Notes: a model not told the origin generated them from the sequence alone. Counted from the first letter of the stretch, positions 32,247-42,297 are shown. The stretch is 50,381 bases of DNA from Anaerolineae bacterium (GCA_025060135.1 JANXCY010000001.1:26835-77215), one strand, 5' to 3'. Program-made: numbers and translations.

Positions 32247-33083
32247 CTATTCCGTGCTCCGTATAGCGTGTTCCGGAGGGTTCAGGCTGCCGGAGCGGAA
32301 GCCCTCCAGGTCCAGGGTTACGTAGCGGTAGCCCAGTTCCCGCAGGCGACGGGCCACCTCCCGACGGGCCGGTAGCGCGGCCAGTCGGGGGATGTCGTCC
32401 TCCGGGACCTCCAGACGGGCCAGGGGGAAATGGTCGCGCACCCGGACCTGGCGCAGGCCCCATTCCTGGCGCAGGTATTCCTCGGCGGCGTCCACCCGGG
32501 CCAGCGCTTCCAGCGTTAACGGAGTGCCATACGGAATACGGGACGCCAGGCAGGCCATAGCGGGAAGGTCGGCGGTGGGCAGGCCCATCTGACGGGAGAG
32601 TTTCCGGATTTCCTCTTTGGTCAGACCCGCTTCCAGGAGCGGCGCGCGCACGCCCAGTTCCTCCGCCGCGCGCAGGCCCGGCCGGTAATCGTTCCGGTCA
32701 TCCGCGTTGGCCCCATGGAGCAGGACGGCTAACCCCTCCGCGCGGACAATTTCCAGCAATCGCCTGAATAGGGCGTGCTTACAATGGTAGCAGCGGTCGG
32801 GCCGGTTGGCGACGATCTCCGGATGGGCCAGGACCGAGAAGGGGACCTCCTGGTGGCGTACGCCCAGGGCACGGGCCAGTCCTGCGGCTCGCTCCCGCTC
32901 CGCCGTCGGAGTGAATTCGGAGATAACGGTCAGCGCCAGGACCCGTTCCGGTCCCAGCACATCCCGGCAGAGGGCCAGGAGCAGGGTACTATCGGCTCCG
33001 CCGGAAAAGGCCACGCCGACGCTCCTCAGGCCGGCGATGATCAGGCGAAGGCAGTCCGTCGGAGGTGTATCCGGTTCCTGCAT
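32247..33083 (-). CDS. larE: ATP-dependent sacrificial sulfur transferase LarE
   Basis: LarE supplies sulfur to the LarB product in two steps. This 278-residue PP-loop ATPase has SGGADS at 27-32 for AMP formation. The motif ACLASRIPYG places C178 where the sacrificial cysteine (C176 of the L. plantarum enzyme) lies. Additional cysteines C98 and C101 (CYHC) occur; some LarE proteins instead recycle sulfur through an Fe-S cluster, and I cannot decide between modes from sequence. It is the first gene of larE-larB-larC. A larA homologue is not in the window. Confidence 0.93.
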   Translation of the reverse strand: MQEPDTPPTDCLRLIIAGLRSVGVAFSGGADSTLLLALCRDVLGPERVLALTVISEFTPTAERERAAGLARALGVRHQEVPFSVLAHPEIVANRPDRCYHCKHALFRRLLEIVRAEGLAVLLHGANADDRNDYRPGLRAAEELGVRAPLLEAGLTKEEIRKLSRQMGLPTADLPAMACLASRIPYGTPLTLEALARVDAAEEYLRQEWGLRQVRVRDHFPLARLEVPEDDIPRLAALPARREVARRLRELGYRYVTLDLEGFRSGSLNPPEHAIRSTE

Positions 33084-33155
33084 TTTCCAATGAGACGCGA
33101 TTCCCGCGAACGAGCGCGGATTTTTGAAGCGATGGATAGAAGGAACATCTTCGGC

Positions 33156-34436
33156 TCATGGCACCTGAATAAACAGAAACACCGGGTCCACCCGGTCGTT
33201 TACCGAGGAGATTTCCACATCCTCGTGGATGAGGCCGGCCCAGCAATATTGAGGGTTGCGTTTCCCTTCCACCGCCACGAAACGGATGCCGCCGGTCACC
33301 ACCGCGCGGGTGAAGGGCGGCAGGTAGAGGTGGCCCTCCTCGTCCTTCACCAAGACGCTCTCGTCGCCCACTGCCCAGCGCCAAGGGTAGTTGATGAGCG
33401 CGTTCTCGCAGTGGATACCCACCCGGAAGACGCCGGACTGGATGGTCTCCCCCAGTGTGGCGTAGTTCTGATCGCTATTGTAGACCGTGCCTGGGGGCGG
33501 GCCGCTGGTGCGGATGGGGGTGGCGCTGTCGTTCTCCACCGTCAGCGTGAACCAGAGGGTCTCGCCCAGCGCGACGCTCTGAGCCGACCACTCCACCTCG
33601 GCGTTGAGGATGTAGGCCCGGGGCACTCCGCCGTTCTGGATGGTCAGCGTGGAGGTGGCGACCACTTTCTGCCCCAGCGCGTCCTCCACTTCTGCCCAGA
33701 CGGTATAGGTGCCGTCCGGCGGAGGTTCAGCGCCCAGGTCTACCCCGGCGTCGTAGTCAAAGGTGTGCAGGCCCCGTTCGCCGGGACGGGAAGGGCTCCG
33801 TTCATCTTCCCCCACGTGATAGCGGGTTTTCCCATCCGCCCCCAGCAGGTACACCACCAGCGACGCGTATGGTTTGGTGACGAAAACGTTCATCCGCGCC
33901 CGGTCGCTGATCCCATCCCGGTTGGGGGTAAAGAGGGGCGGCGAGACGGTAAAGTTGCGCAGTTCCGGCAGCGCCGTGTCGGCCTCGGCGATGGTCAGAG
34001 TACCGGTTACCCGCTCGGTGTGGCCGTTCTTCTCGGTGGCCTCCACCACCCAGGTGTAGACCCCGTCCTGCAGCACCCGGCGGGTAACAGTGAAGCCTTC
34101 AAAGGTCTCCCCGGGCAGGGTGTAGCCGTCCACTACACCGGAGAAGTAGACTGAATACGGTTTTCGCTCCCCGGTGGGCGCGCGGGGCTCCCGGTCCCGA
34201 AAGATGTAGCGGTTTCCCGCTGCATCCAGGAAGTAGATAGAAAGGTCCGCCGCGCGGGCCAGGCGGTAGCGGATGACCAGGACGTCATCCCTGCCGTCTG
34301 CGTTGGGGGTGATGCGGTCTTTGGAGAAGGAGACTTCCGAGAGCAGGGGCTGTTCCCCGCACCCGGCCAGCGCGAGAGCCAGGGCCAGTGCCCCCAGAGC
34401 CAGGAGTACCAATGGCGAGATGGGTTTCTTTTGCAT
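33156..34436 (-). CDS. Lipoprotein with FlgD/Ig-like beta domains
   Basis: This 426-residue protein has a lipoprotein signal (LALAGC, Cys at about 26). Two consecutive domains follow that match FlgD-like Ig units: 'ITPNADGRDDVLVIRYRLARAA' with 'DGVYTWVVEATEKNG', then 'FTPNRDGISDRARMNVFV' with 'DGTYTVWAEVEDALGQ'. The 'TPN-DG-D' signature is the calcium-like loop of the family. A C-terminal beta domain follows that I cannot name. It is probably a surface adhesion or structural protein. Its promoter ends nine bases before the ATG, so the mRNA is probably leaderless. Confidence 0.75.
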   Translation of the reverse strand: MQKKPISPLVLLALGALALALALAGCGEQPLLSEVSFSKDRITPNADGRDDVLVIRYRLARAADLSIYFLDAAGNRYIFRDREPRAPTGERKPYSVYFSGVVDGYTLPGETFEGFTVTRRVLQDGVYTWVVEATEKNGHTERVTGTLTIAEADTALPELRNFTVSPPLFTPNRDGISDRARMNVFVTKPYASLVVYLLGADGKTRYHVGEDERSPSRPGERGLHTFDYDAGVDLGAEPPPDGTYTVWAEVEDALGQKVVATSTLTIQNGGVPRAYILNAEVEWSAQSVALGETLWFTLTVENDSATPIRTSGPPPGTVYNSDQNYATLGETIQSGVFRVGIHCENALINYPWRWAVGDESVLVKDEEGHLYLPPFTRAVVTGGIRFVAVEGKRNPQYCWAGLIHEDVEISSVNDRVDPVFLFIQVP

Positions 34437-34445
34437 GGCGAACCG

Positions 34446-34474
34446 ATTATAACATGGACGCCAAGGAGAGCCAA
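34446..34474 (-). promoter_or_regulatory. Sigma70-type promoter of the FlgD-like lipoprotein (leaderless)
   Basis: Minus strand TTGGCT (34469-34474), 17 bases, TATAAT (34446-34451), nine bases before ATG 34436. The predicted leader is 1-3 bases. Confidence 0.7.
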
Positions 34475-34517
34475 GTCGTATGCCGATGCATCCATACGGA
34501 GAGGTGGGGCATCGGTT

Positions 34518-35990
34518 TCATCGGCGCACCAACACGTACCGTCCCCGAGTGGTGGGGGAGGTAGCGGTATAGAGGTACGTCGCCGGGCCGACGATCACCA
34601 GGTCGCCGTGGCCCACGCCGATGTTCCCGGGCAGGTCCATCAGGATGGGGTTACCGGGGAACTTTTCCCACGGCCCATCAATTTCCGGCCCGACACTCCG
34701 AGCCAACCCCAGCCCGAATTGATGGTCGCCCGGATGCTCCGCACTGGGTCCCCGCACGCCCTCGTATACCATATAATAGCGATCTTCCACGCGGACGACG
34801 TCGGCGGAGGAGATGGTACGGAACTCAAAGAACGGGTTGGCGGCCGGGCCCACCACGTCCAATGGGCCGTATCCGTTCTCGGCGCCAAAAAGGGGATTGG
34901 CTGCGCAACGACGTAGCCCGCCTGCGCCCTGATATTTGTTTCCGACCAGACAACCCATATGCCCTGGAGACCGGCCCAGACCCACGAAGACATAAAGGCG
35001 GGAACCCTCCACATACAGTCCTGGCGGTGCGCCGACCAGGCACTCGCCGTACTCTGCTTCGTTAGGGACGAAAGGATGTGTTCCCACTCGCTCCTCCGGG
35101 CGTTTGCATCCCCATGACCATCCCGTCCCGGGAATCTTGCTGGCGTGGGACCAGCGCAGTCCATCGGGCGAAACCCGCAGATAAACCGCGCCGATCGTTT
35201 CATAGACCATGTAGACCCGGTCGCGGTCAAAGAACACCCGGGGGTATTGCTGTTGCCAGACATGGTCGCGCCAGTAGTCGCAGGGACAACCGTGGCAGGG
35301 AAGCAGGCAGACCGGTTGTTCCAGGACAAAGCGGCGTCCACCGTCGTAACTCTTCCAGAGGGTCACGCAGCCCGGGAATTCCACCGGGTCCCCACAGGGG
35401 TCCCGTACCCCCGCGGACGCGAAACTGGCATGGAGGTACGACCAGAACTCCTGCCCACCCCGATACACCGTATCCGACTCTCCCATCGGCAGGCCGGTAT
35501 CCCATTCTTCTAGCACCCATTCTGCCTGGCCCGACCAGAACTCCTCCAGCGTGGCGAATTCCCGACCAGGAGGAGGAGCGAACTCAAAGGGGGGAACCGG
35601 CGTGAAGGTCGGCGCGACGGGATGGGAAGCCGGTGTGGCGGGGACCGCAGGAGGGGAAACCGGTCGAGTGGGAGAGGCGGTGGGGGAAGGAGCCGGAAGC
35701 GGAGATGGTGTCCAGGTGGGAGACGGCATGCTCGTGGCGGTGGACTGGGGAAACGGCGTGTCCGAGGGAGTCGGGAGGGGGGAGGAAACCGAAGCCACCG
35801 TCGACGGGATTCGGCAAAACCCCGGCGAGGGAAGGGCCAGATCCGGCGTCTCCCAAACTCCCTCGGGAATCCCCTTCTGCTCCAGGGGACGATTCACCCC
35901 AACACATCCGCTCGTTCCCACTAAAACCAGCACCCCCAAAAGCACCATCCCGATTCGGATATTGATTGGAACAGATTCCCGAGTTCGCAT
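34518..35990 (-). CDS. Lipoprotein with Pro/Thr linker and five-bladed-propeller-like domain
   Basis: This 490-residue protein has a lipoprotein signal ending TSGC (C29), then a long low-complexity linker (about residues 65-135) of Pro, Ser and Thr. The remainder resembles the five-bladed beta-propeller glycosidase fold: repeated units such as RVFFDRDRVYMVYETIGAVYL, LYVFVGLGRSPG, and VEDRYYMVYEGVRG. These have the 'xYYMVYE' strand seen in GH43/GH32-like proteins. Whether it is a hydrolase or only a binding protein is unknown, since catalytic acids are not identifiable with confidence. Many cysteines suggest disulfides. Confidence 0.65.
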   Translation of the reverse strand: MRTRESVPINIRIGMVLLGVLVLVGTSGCVGVNRPLEQKGIPEGVWETPDLALPSPGFCRIPSTVASVSSPLPTPSDTPFPQSTATSMPSPTWTPSPLPAPSPTASPTRPVSPPAVPATPASHPVAPTFTPVPPFEFAPPPGREFATLEEFWSGQAEWVLEEWDTGLPMGESDTVYRGGQEFWSYLHASFASAGVRDPCGDPVEFPGCVTLWKSYDGGRRFVLEQPVCLLPCHGCPCDYWRDHVWQQQYPRVFFDRDRVYMVYETIGAVYLRVSPDGLRWSHASKIPGTGWSWGCKRPEERVGTHPFVPNEAEYGECLVGAPPGLYVEGSRLYVFVGLGRSPGHMGCLVGNKYQGAGGLRRCAANPLFGAENGYGPLDVVGPAANPFFEFRTISSADVVRVEDRYYMVYEGVRGPSAEHPGDHQFGLGLARSVGPEIDGPWEKFPGNPILMDLPGNIGVGHGDLVIVGPATYLYTATSPTTRGRYVLVRR

Positions 35991-36077
35991 CGCTGGCCCC
36001 TATTCACCCGATGAACAGAAGTTCACACCCACTGGAAAGGCCCAGCGGCCGCAAGATACGTTAAGGCGGGAATCCGC

Positions 36078-36815
36078 TCAGAGGGCAGGCTCTGGCTGGT
36101 CTCCAGGCTTCCGATAGGCCAGATAGGCCAGAAGGATGCTCAGACCGTAGAGGAGAACCAGGGGGATCATGACCAGCGCCATATTGATCGGGTCGCCCGT
36201 AGGAGTAACCAGTGCGGCCAGCAGAGCGATCAGGAAGACGGCCAGCCTCCAGTTGCGCAGGAGCGCACGGGGGCTGACCAGGCGGACCTTTGCCAAGAAG
36301 AAAACCAACAGCGGCATCTCAAAACTGACCCCTACCCAGAACATCAGGTTGGTTACAAAAGAGACGTAATCGGCCGGACGGGGACGGGTGGGGATGGGCG
36401 CAACACTCAGCAGAGCCGGAATCGCGGCCGGGAGCATCACAAAGTAGGCAAACGCCGCTCCGGCGAGAAAGAGAAGCGTCGCCACAGGAGCCAGAATGTA
36501 GACATACCTTCTTTCCAGCGGAGAAAGCCCGGGGGTGACAAACTGCCAGACCTGGTAGACTATGAAAGGCATGGCCAGAATGGCTCCCCCCAGGAGGGCA
36601 ACCCGCATAAAGACCCCGAGGTTTTCTGTAACCTCAATGGCCTCCAGATTCTCCAATCCTCCCACGGGTCGGGCTATCCACGTCAGCACCTGATGGGTAA
36701 AGAGGGCACTGATAACAACGCCCACAGCCAGGGCGGCCAGCGCCCACAGCAGCCGCCGACGGAGTTCCTCCACATGGGCCAGAAAGGGCCTCGGCTCATC
36801 GCTGGGTCGTTTCAT
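36078..36815 (-). CDS. tatC: Sec-independent protein translocase TatC
   Basis: TatC is the receptor for twin-arginine signal peptides. The 245-residue protein has six predicted helices and the conserved cytoplasmic HVEELRRRL near residue 15, PFIVYQVWQFVTPGL around residue 100, FEMPLLVFFL and TPTGDPINM. In-frame starts occur at 36881 and 36830, but the promoter's -10 box (36829-36834) overlaps those, so ATG 36815, preceded by GAGGG, is chosen. No tatA or tatB gene is adjacent. Confidence 0.95.
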   Translation of the reverse strand: MKRPSDEPRPFLAHVEELRRRLLWALAALAVGVVISALFTHQVLTWIARPVGGLENLEAIEVTENLGVFMRVALLGGAILAMPFIVYQVWQFVTPGLSPLERRYVYILAPVATLLFLAGAAFAYFVMLPAAIPALLSVAPIPTRPRPADYVSFVTNLMFWVGVSFEMPLLVFFLAKVRLVSPRALLRNWRLAVFLIALLAALVTPTGDPINMALVMIPLVLLYGLSILLAYLAYRKPGDQPEPAL

Positions 36816-36828
36816 CGGTTCCCTCGTC

Positions 36829-36857
36829 ATTCTACCACCATCGTTCGGGTTCAGCAA
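36829..36857 (-). promoter_or_regulatory. Sigma70-type promoter of tatC
   Basis: Minus strand TTGCTG (36852-36857), 17 bases, TAGAAT (36829-36834). Thirteen bases lie between the -10 box and the chosen ATG 36815, so the leader is about 5-7 bases. Confidence 0.6.
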
Positions 36858-36920
36858 CCGGCAGGACAGACATTGGGCCATCGGTTACAGATTGGAAACG
36901 TATCTGTTCACAATCCCCTC

Positions 36921-36950
36921 TTGACTTTGCTCCGCTCCGAACCTTATACT
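36921..36950 (+). promoter_or_regulatory. Sigma70-type promoter of the GH39-like gene
   Basis: TTGACT (36921-36926), 18 bases, TATACT (36945-36950), followed by AAAAGGAGG ahead of ATG 36971. Confidence 0.6.
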
Positions 36951-36970
36951 GGAGTTAAAAGGAGGTACGC

Positions 36971-39160
36971 ATGCGCGCGTGGAGCGGATGGATTCCGGTC
37001 ATTCTGTTGCTCATCGCTTTGCTGGCCCCACCAGTCGCTGGAGAGAAGAGGCCGGTGCTCCCGCTTCCTCCCGTAACCGCCCCCGACGGCTTCGCTGGTA
37101 CCTGCTACTCCGGCTATAATGACCCCTTCGGCCAGGTCCCGGGCCGCCCATTCCTGCCCTTGATGATTCAGGCCGGCTCCCGCTGGGACCGCTTTGACTT
37201 CTCCTGGCCCGTTTTAGAAAAAAGGGAAGGGCAATGGTCCTTCGCGGCCCACGACCAACTGGTGAGCGACCTGCGCGCGGCCGGGATGAACATCCTGGGC
37301 ATCCTCCTCTGGACACCAGACTGGGCGGCAACCGGGGACTGCATCCCTACCCCCGAGTCGCTCTGGCTGGATCGGCAACCCTCCCTGCGGCATGCTCCGG
37401 TTTTCCGCCCGTCGGTGGCCCCGATGAGCACCCCTCCCCTCTGTATGACCACTCCGCCCCGGGGCCTGGAGCAGGAATGGAACGACTGGACCACCGCCGA
37501 CGGCGACCCCGTCAACACCTGGGGCCGCTTTGTCTACACCGTCGCCTACCGCTACCGGGATTCGGTCCAATACTGGGAGGTCTGGAACGAGCCGGACCTT
37601 TCCGGTTTCTGGAGCGGCAGTTCCACCGACTACGCCCGGCTGCTCAAGGTAGCGTATCGGGCAATCAAAGCCGCCTGCCCGGATTGTAAAGTTCTCTTTG
37701 GCGGGATCGCCTACTACGAGAAACCCAACTTCTACCGCTGGGTGCTGAACCAGTTGAAGAGCGACCCGGAGGCCCCGGCCCACAACTATTTCTTTGACAT
37801 CATGGCCATCCACCTCTACCATCGCTCTTCCAGTATCTACGACGTCACCCAGGTCATCCGCAGCGGCATGCGGGAATTCGTTCCCGACCGGCCCATCTGG
37901 CTCACGGAGACGGGCTCGCCGGTCTGGAACGATTCGTCTGTCATCAGCCCCACTGTCCCCTACACCTGGTCCGCCACCATGACCGAAGCGGCGGCCTATG
38001 TGATACAGTCCTACGCCAACGCGCGGGCCGCCGGGATTGAGCGCTACTTCTTCTTTCGGGCCCACGATGACTACTGCGATAAGAACCGGGACGGTGATTG
38101 CAGCGACCGAGGGATTGACTATGGCATGGGCGAACTCTTCGGCCTGGTGCGGAACGATCGGACCCTCCGCCCGGCCTACGTCGCCTTCCAGGTGGCCACC
38201 ACCTACCTGGTCTCGCCGACGATGGTTACCAGCGTGAACCACTCCAGCGGGGTGCGCCGGGTGACCTTCTGGGGCACTCCCCGGGGGAAGATCAGCGTCC
38301 TCTGGAACACCCTCCCCACGGCGACGGTCTTCTCCTACCCGGCGACCCTCCCCACGGCCACGCTGGTGGACCGGTTGGGCATCACCCGCACCATTACAGC
38401 GACCGGCGGAGTCTATTCCCTCTTCCTCCCCGGCGCGACGGCCAACAACGGCGGTGGGGTGGGGACTTCCGACTACATCATCGGTGGGGAGCCGTATCTG
38501 GTGGTGGAGACGGAGACCGTCCCGCCCACCGCCACGGTCCGCTCGGTGACGGTCTCCCTGCCCCCCACGGTCACCGTTTCCTGGGAAGGGGCCGACGACG
38601 CGGCGGGCATCTGGCTCTACGATGTCCAGGTCCGGGAGGAGACGGCATCCTGGGCGAACTGGCTGACGCTCACCACTGCAACCAGCGGCACGTATGGGGT
38701 CCCCCGGCTGGGCACCTGGTGTTTCCGCGCGCGGGCGTGGGACCGGGCGGGGAATCGGGGGGACTGGTCGCCGGGGGTCTGCGCGACGGTCACTCCCACC
38801 CGCACGCTTCACCTGACGGTGGAGGGGGTCTTCGGGGATGAGGACGGGGACGGGATGCAGGGTCCGGATGAGCCGACCCTCACGGCCACGCTCCGGCTAC
38901 TGGACCCGAGGGGGACGGATGCTGTCGCGCCCACTGTGGGAACGTCCTGGGAGTTCACCGCCACTCTGCCGGTGGAGATATACACCCTGGAGGCGACGCC
39001 GGAGGGCTGGCCCTCCCCGCCGCCGGGGTGGCTACCCCGCCGGATACCGGTGGAGGTGGCTTCGGGGATGGACACCCAAGAGGTCCGCCTGAGTGTCGCC
39101 CTGCGGCCCCATCGGGCCAGTGTGTATTTGCCGCTCACGCTTCGGGGTTTTGCGCCGTAG
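36971..39160 (+). CDS. Secreted GH39/GH5-like glycoside hydrolase with FN3 and SdrD-B-like domains
   Basis: This 729-residue protein has a signal peptide (cleavage near residue 24) and a clan GH-A barrel. Catalytic candidates are E207 in WEVWNEPDL and E313 in WLTETGSP, as in GH39-like enzymes. A domain near residues 520-610 resembles FN3 (VTVSWEGADDAAGIWLYDVQV). A repeat with DEDGDGMQGPDEP follows, a calcium-loop motif of SdrD-B-like surface domains. The protein ends SVYLPLTLRGFAP, a hydrophobic, Arg-containing tail that I associate with secreted Chloroflexota proteins. ATG 36971 has AAAAGGAGG upstream. The polysaccharide substrate is unknown. Confidence 0.8.
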   Translation: MRAWSGWIPVILLLIALLAPPVAGEKRPVLPLPPVTAPDGFAGTCYSGYNDPFGQVPGRPFLPLMIQAGSRWDRFDFSWPVLEKREGQWSFAAHDQLVSDLRAAGMNILGILLWTPDWAATGDCIPTPESLWLDRQPSLRHAPVFRPSVAPMSTPPLCMTTPPRGLEQEWNDWTTADGDPVNTWGRFVYTVAYRYRDSVQYWEVWNEPDLSGFWSGSSTDYARLLKVAYRAIKAACPDCKVLFGGIAYYEKPNFYRWVLNQLKSDPEAPAHNYFFDIMAIHLYHRSSSIYDVTQVIRSGMREFVPDRPIWLTETGSPVWNDSSVISPTVPYTWSATMTEAAAYVIQSYANARAAGIERYFFFRAHDDYCDKNRDGDCSDRGIDYGMGELFGLVRNDRTLRPAYVAFQVATTYLVSPTMVTSVNHSSGVRRVTFWGTPRGKISVLWNTLPTATVFSYPATLPTATLVDRLGITRTITATGGVYSLFLPGATANNGGGVGTSDYIIGGEPYLVVETETVPPTATVRSVTVSLPPTVTVSWEGADDAAGIWLYDVQVREETASWANWLTLTTATSGTYGVPRLGTWCFRARAWDRAGNRGDWSPGVCATVTPTRTLHLTVEGVFGDEDGDGMQGPDEPTLTATLRLLDPRGTDAVAPTVGTSWEFTATLPVEIYTLEATPEGWPSPPPGWLPRRIPVEVASGMDTQEVRLSVALRPHRASVYLPLTLRGFAP

Positions 39161-39273
39161 CCTTTGCCGGTCTGAGGGCGCGAACATTCCTTGCGGCCAC
39201 TATTGTTATAACCGAAGATTACACAGGAGCACGGAAAATCCCTGCGTCCTTTGCGTTCTCTGGGGTGAGTTGA

Positions 39274-41295
39274 TCAAGTTGCGGCCAGGCGCCGGTCTCG
39301 CTCCCAGGGTGGGAGACGCTCCTCTTTCTCTGCCAGCAACTGCCGCAACTCAAAAATGCGGTCTCGGAGCATGGCCGCCTTCTCAAATTCCAGTTCCTCC
39401 GCCGCCTTCCGCATTTCCTTTTCCAGTTCCCGAACCAGCCGCGCCAGGTCGTCTTTGGGCATCATGGTCACCGGCACTTCGGGCTGGCGGGCTGTCTGCG
39501 CGCGCACCCGGTCGGTCAGGTCGCGGATTTCTTTGACGATGGTGGCAGGGGTGATGCCGTGCTCCTGGTTGTACTTTATCTGGATGGCCCGACGGCGCTC
39601 TGTCTCCTCTATAGCCCGCTTCATGGAGTCGGTGATGCGGTCGGCGTAGAGGACGGCGGTGCCGTGGACGTGGCGGGCCGCCCGCCCGATGGTCTGGATG
39701 AGCGCAGTATCCGACCGCAGGAAGCCCTCTTTGTCCGCGTCCAGAATCGCCACCAGGCTCACCTCCGGCAGGTCCAGCCCCTCCCGGAGCAGGTTGATGC
39801 CGACGACGACATCGTAGACGCCCATGCGCAGGTCCCGCAGAATCTCCACCCGCTCTATGGTCTGCACCTCGCTGTGGAGGTAGTGGACCTTGATGCCCAG
39901 TTCCCGCAGATAATCCGCCAGGTCCTCCGCCATACGTTTGGTCAGGGTGGTGACCAGCACCCGCTCCCCCCGCGCCACCCGTTCCCGGATGCGCCCGATG
40001 AGGTCATCCACCTGTCCCTTGGCCGGCCGGACGATGATTTCGGGGTCCACGATGCCGGTGGGCCGGATGACCTGCTGGACCACCTGCTGGCTCTTTTCCA
40101 GTTCGTAGGGACCCGGGGTGGCAGAGGTGTAGATGACCTGGTTGACCCGGGCCTCAAACTCTTCAAAGGTCAAGGGGCGGTTATCCAGCGCGGAGGGGAG
40201 ACGGAAACCGTACTCCACCAGCGTCTCCTTCCGGCTCCGGTCGCCGTGGTACATCCCCCGAATCTGGGGGATGGTCATGTGGGATTCGTCCACAATGAGC
40301 AGATAGTCGGCGGGGAAGTAATCCATTAACGTCCAGGGCGGAGAGCCGGGGGGCCGTTGCTGGAGGTGACGGGAGTAGTTCTCAATTCCCGCGCAATAGC
40401 CCACTTCGCGGATCATCTCTATGTCGTAGCGGGTGCGCTGTTCCAGCCGCTGGGCCTCTAAAAGTTTCCCCTGGGCACGCAGTTCCTTCAGCCGCTCCTC
40501 CAGTTCGGCCTCAATATCCGCCAGCGCCTTCTCCCGCTTCTCCTCGGGGGTGATGAAGTGCTTGGCGGGGAAGATGGCGACCTCTTCCAGTTCCGCCAGC
40601 ACTTCGCCCGTGAGGGGGCTGATTTCGGTGATGCGCTCAATCTCATCGCCCCAGAAACTGATGCGGTAGGCCGTCTCGCCATAGGCGGGCATCACTTCCA
40701 GCGTGTCGCCGCGCGCGCGGAAGCGGCCCCGGGCCAGTTCCAGGTCGTTGCGCTCGTAATAGATGCTTACCAGATGGCGGAGGACGGTCTCCCGGCGGTG
40801 GCGTTCGCCCCGGGCCAGCCGCAGCGTCACCCGGCCCCACTCCTCCGGGTCGCCGATGGCATAGATGCAGGAGACGGAGGCGACAATGATGACGTCCCGG
40901 CGGGAGAAGAGCGCCGAAGTCGCCGCCAGCCGTAGCCGGTCGATCTCCTCGTTGATGTCGGCATCCTTTTCTATGTACAGGTCGTACTGGGGAAGGTAGG
41001 CCTCGGGCTGGTAGTAGTCGTAGTAGGAGACGAAGTACTCCACCGCATTTTTGGGAAAGAACTGGCGGAACTCCGCATAGAGTTGGGCGGCCAGGGTTTT
41101 GTTATGGGAGATAACCAGGGTGGGCTTCTGGACGGCCTCTATGACTTTGGCCATCACATATGTCTTGCCCGTGCCGGTGGCTCCCAGCAGGGTCTGGTGC
41201 TTGTAGCCACGACGGAGTCCCTCCACCAGCGCGGCGATGGCTTCCGGCTGGTCGCCCGTGGGTTGAAATTCGGAAACTAACTGGAATCGGGGCAT
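39274..41295 (-). CDS. uvrB: Excinuclease ABC subunit B
   Basis: UvrB verifies DNA damage and loads UvrC in nucleotide excision repair. The 673-residue length is typical. Motifs in order: Walker A GATGTGKT (38-45), the beta-hairpin segment [15 protein letters not shown] (helicase motif II), motif [15 protein letters not shown], and the C-terminal UVR helix [12 protein letters not shown]. The start is ATG 41295, as [20 protein letters not shown] matches the family N terminus. A promoter ends ten bases upstream, so the frame beyond it (to 41670) is not translated. Confidence 0.97.
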   Translation of the reverse strand: MPRFQLVSEFQPTGDQPEAIAALVEGLRRGYKHQTLLGATGTGKTYVMAKVIEAVQKPTLVISHNKTLAAQLYAEFRQFFPKNAVEYFVSYYDYYQPEAYLPQYDLYIEKDADINEEIDRLRLAATSALFSRRDVIIVASVSCIYAIGDPEEWGRVTLRLARGERHRRETVLRHLVSIYYERNDLELARGRFRARGDTLEVMPAYGETAYRISFWGDEIERITEISPLTGEVLAELEEVAIFPAKHFITPEEKREKALADIEAELEERLKELRAQGKLLEAQRLEQRTRYDIEMIREVGYCAGIENYSRHLQQRPPGSPPWTLMDYFPADYLLIVDESHMTIPQIRGMYHGDRSRKETLVEYGFRLPSALDNRPLTFEEFEARVNQVIYTSATPGPYELEKSQQVVQQVIRPTGIVDPEIIVRPAKGQVDDLIGRIRERVARGERVLVTTLTKRMAEDLADYLRELGIKVHYLHSEVQTIERVEILRDLRMGVYDVVVGINLLREGLDLPEVSLVAILDADKEGFLRSDTALIQTIGRAARHVHGTAVLYADRITDSMKRAIEETERRRAIQIKYNQEHGITPATIVKEIRDLTDRVRAQTARQPEVPVTMMPKDDLARLVRELEKEMRKAAEELEFEKAAMLRDRIFELRQLLAEKEERLPPWERDRRLAAT

Positions 41296-41305
41296 CGGTA
41301 TGGGT

Positions 41306-41333
41306 ATCATACCGCAAAACAGGCGGAGCGCAA
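41306..41333 (-). promoter_or_regulatory. Sigma70-type promoter of uvrB (near-leaderless)
   Basis: Minus strand TTGCGC (41328-41333), 16 bases, TATGAT (41306-41311), ten bases before ATG 41295. It is back to back with the pdxS promoter, the -35 boxes being 15 bases apart. Confidence 0.6.
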
Positions 41334-41348
41334 ATTCAAAAAGGGCGA

Positions 41349-41377
41349 TTGACGATTTGCTCAAACGGCGGTAGAAT
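41349..41377 (+). promoter_or_regulatory. Sigma70-type promoter of pdxS-pdxT
   Basis: TTGACG (41349-41354), 17 bases, TAGAAT (41372-41377). A leader of about 26 bases contains GAGGAGG ahead of the pdxS ATG. Confidence 0.7.
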
Positions 41378-41409
41378 AATGAAGCATCCCGCGTGATGAG
41401 GAGGTGGAA

Positions 41410-42297
41410 ATGGAGCGAGAGTGGGGTACCGATACGGTGAAGCGTGGTCTGGCGCAGATGCTCAAGGGCGGAGTGATTATGGATGTAACAAATGCCGAGC
41501 AGGCCCGCATCGCTGAAGAGGCGGGGGCCTGTGCGGTGATGGCCCTGGAGCGAGTCCCGGCGGATATTCGCGCGCAGGGCGGTGTGGCCCGTATGGCCGA
41601 CCCGGAGAAGATTCTGGAGATTATGGAGGCCGTCTCGATCCCGGTGATGGCCAAATGCCGCATTGGCCACTTCGTGGAGGCGCAGATTCTGGAAGCGCTG
41701 GGAGTGGATTTTATTGATGAGAGCGAGGTGCTAACCCCCGCTGATGAGGAGCATCATATTGATAAACGCAAGTTCAAAGTCCCCTTCGTCTGCGGAGCGC
41801 GCAACCTGGGAGAGGCGCTCCGGCGCATCGGCGAGGGTGCGGCGATGATTCGCACCAAGGGGGAGGCCGGTACCGGCAATGTGGTGGAGGCCGTCCGACA
41901 TGCCCGCGCCGTTCTGGGGGAAATCCGCCGCCTGACCACAATGGCGGAAGAGGAGATGATGGCCTACGCTAAAGAGATTGGGGCGCCCTACGAACTGGTG
42001 GTGGAGACGGCCCGGCTGGGGCGGTTGCCCGTGGTCAACTTCGCCGCCGGGGGCATTGCCACCCCGGCCGATGCCGCGCTGATGATGCAATTGGGAATGG
42101 ATGGTGTTTTCGTGGGCAGCGGCATTTTCAAGAGCGGCGATCCGGTCAAACGCGCGCGGGCCATCGTCCAGGCGGTCACCCACTACAACGACCCGAAGAT
42201 TCTGGCCGAAATCAGTCGGGGCCTGGGCGAGCCGATGGTGGGGATCAATATCAGCCTCATCCCGGCCGAAGAACGACTGGCGGTGCGGGGGTGGTAA
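41410..42297 (+). CDS. pdxS: Pyridoxal 5'-phosphate synthase subunit PdxS
   Basis: PdxS makes PLP from ribose 5-phosphate, glyceraldehyde 3-phosphate and ammonia. The 295-residue TIM-barrel shows [14 protein letters not shown] with the Schiff-base lysine, [18 protein letters not shown], and [19 protein letters not shown]. The C-terminal ends [19 protein letters not shown], as in the family. AGGAGG lies five bases before ATG 41410. It abuts pdxT, whose GTG follows its TAA stop directly. Confidence 0.98.
   Translation: MEREWGTDTVKRGLAQMLKGGVIMDVTNAEQARIAEEAGACAVMALERVPADIRAQGGVARMADPEKILEIMEAVSIPVMAKCRIGHFVEAQILEALGVDFIDESEVLTPADEEHHIDKRKFKVPFVCGARNLGEALRRIGEGAAMIRTKGEAGTGNVVEAVRHARAVLGEIRRLTTMAEEEMMAYAKEIGAPYELVVETARLGRLPVVNFAAGGIATPADAALMMQLGMDGVFVGSGIFKSGDPVKRARAIVQAVTHYNDPKILAEISRGLGEPMVGINISLIPAEERLAVRGW

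Noticed and set aside
37214-38812. 532-residue open frame antisense to the GH39-like gene
   Set aside because: The opposite strand carries clear catalytic motifs, a signal peptide, a promoter and a ribosome site; this frame has none.
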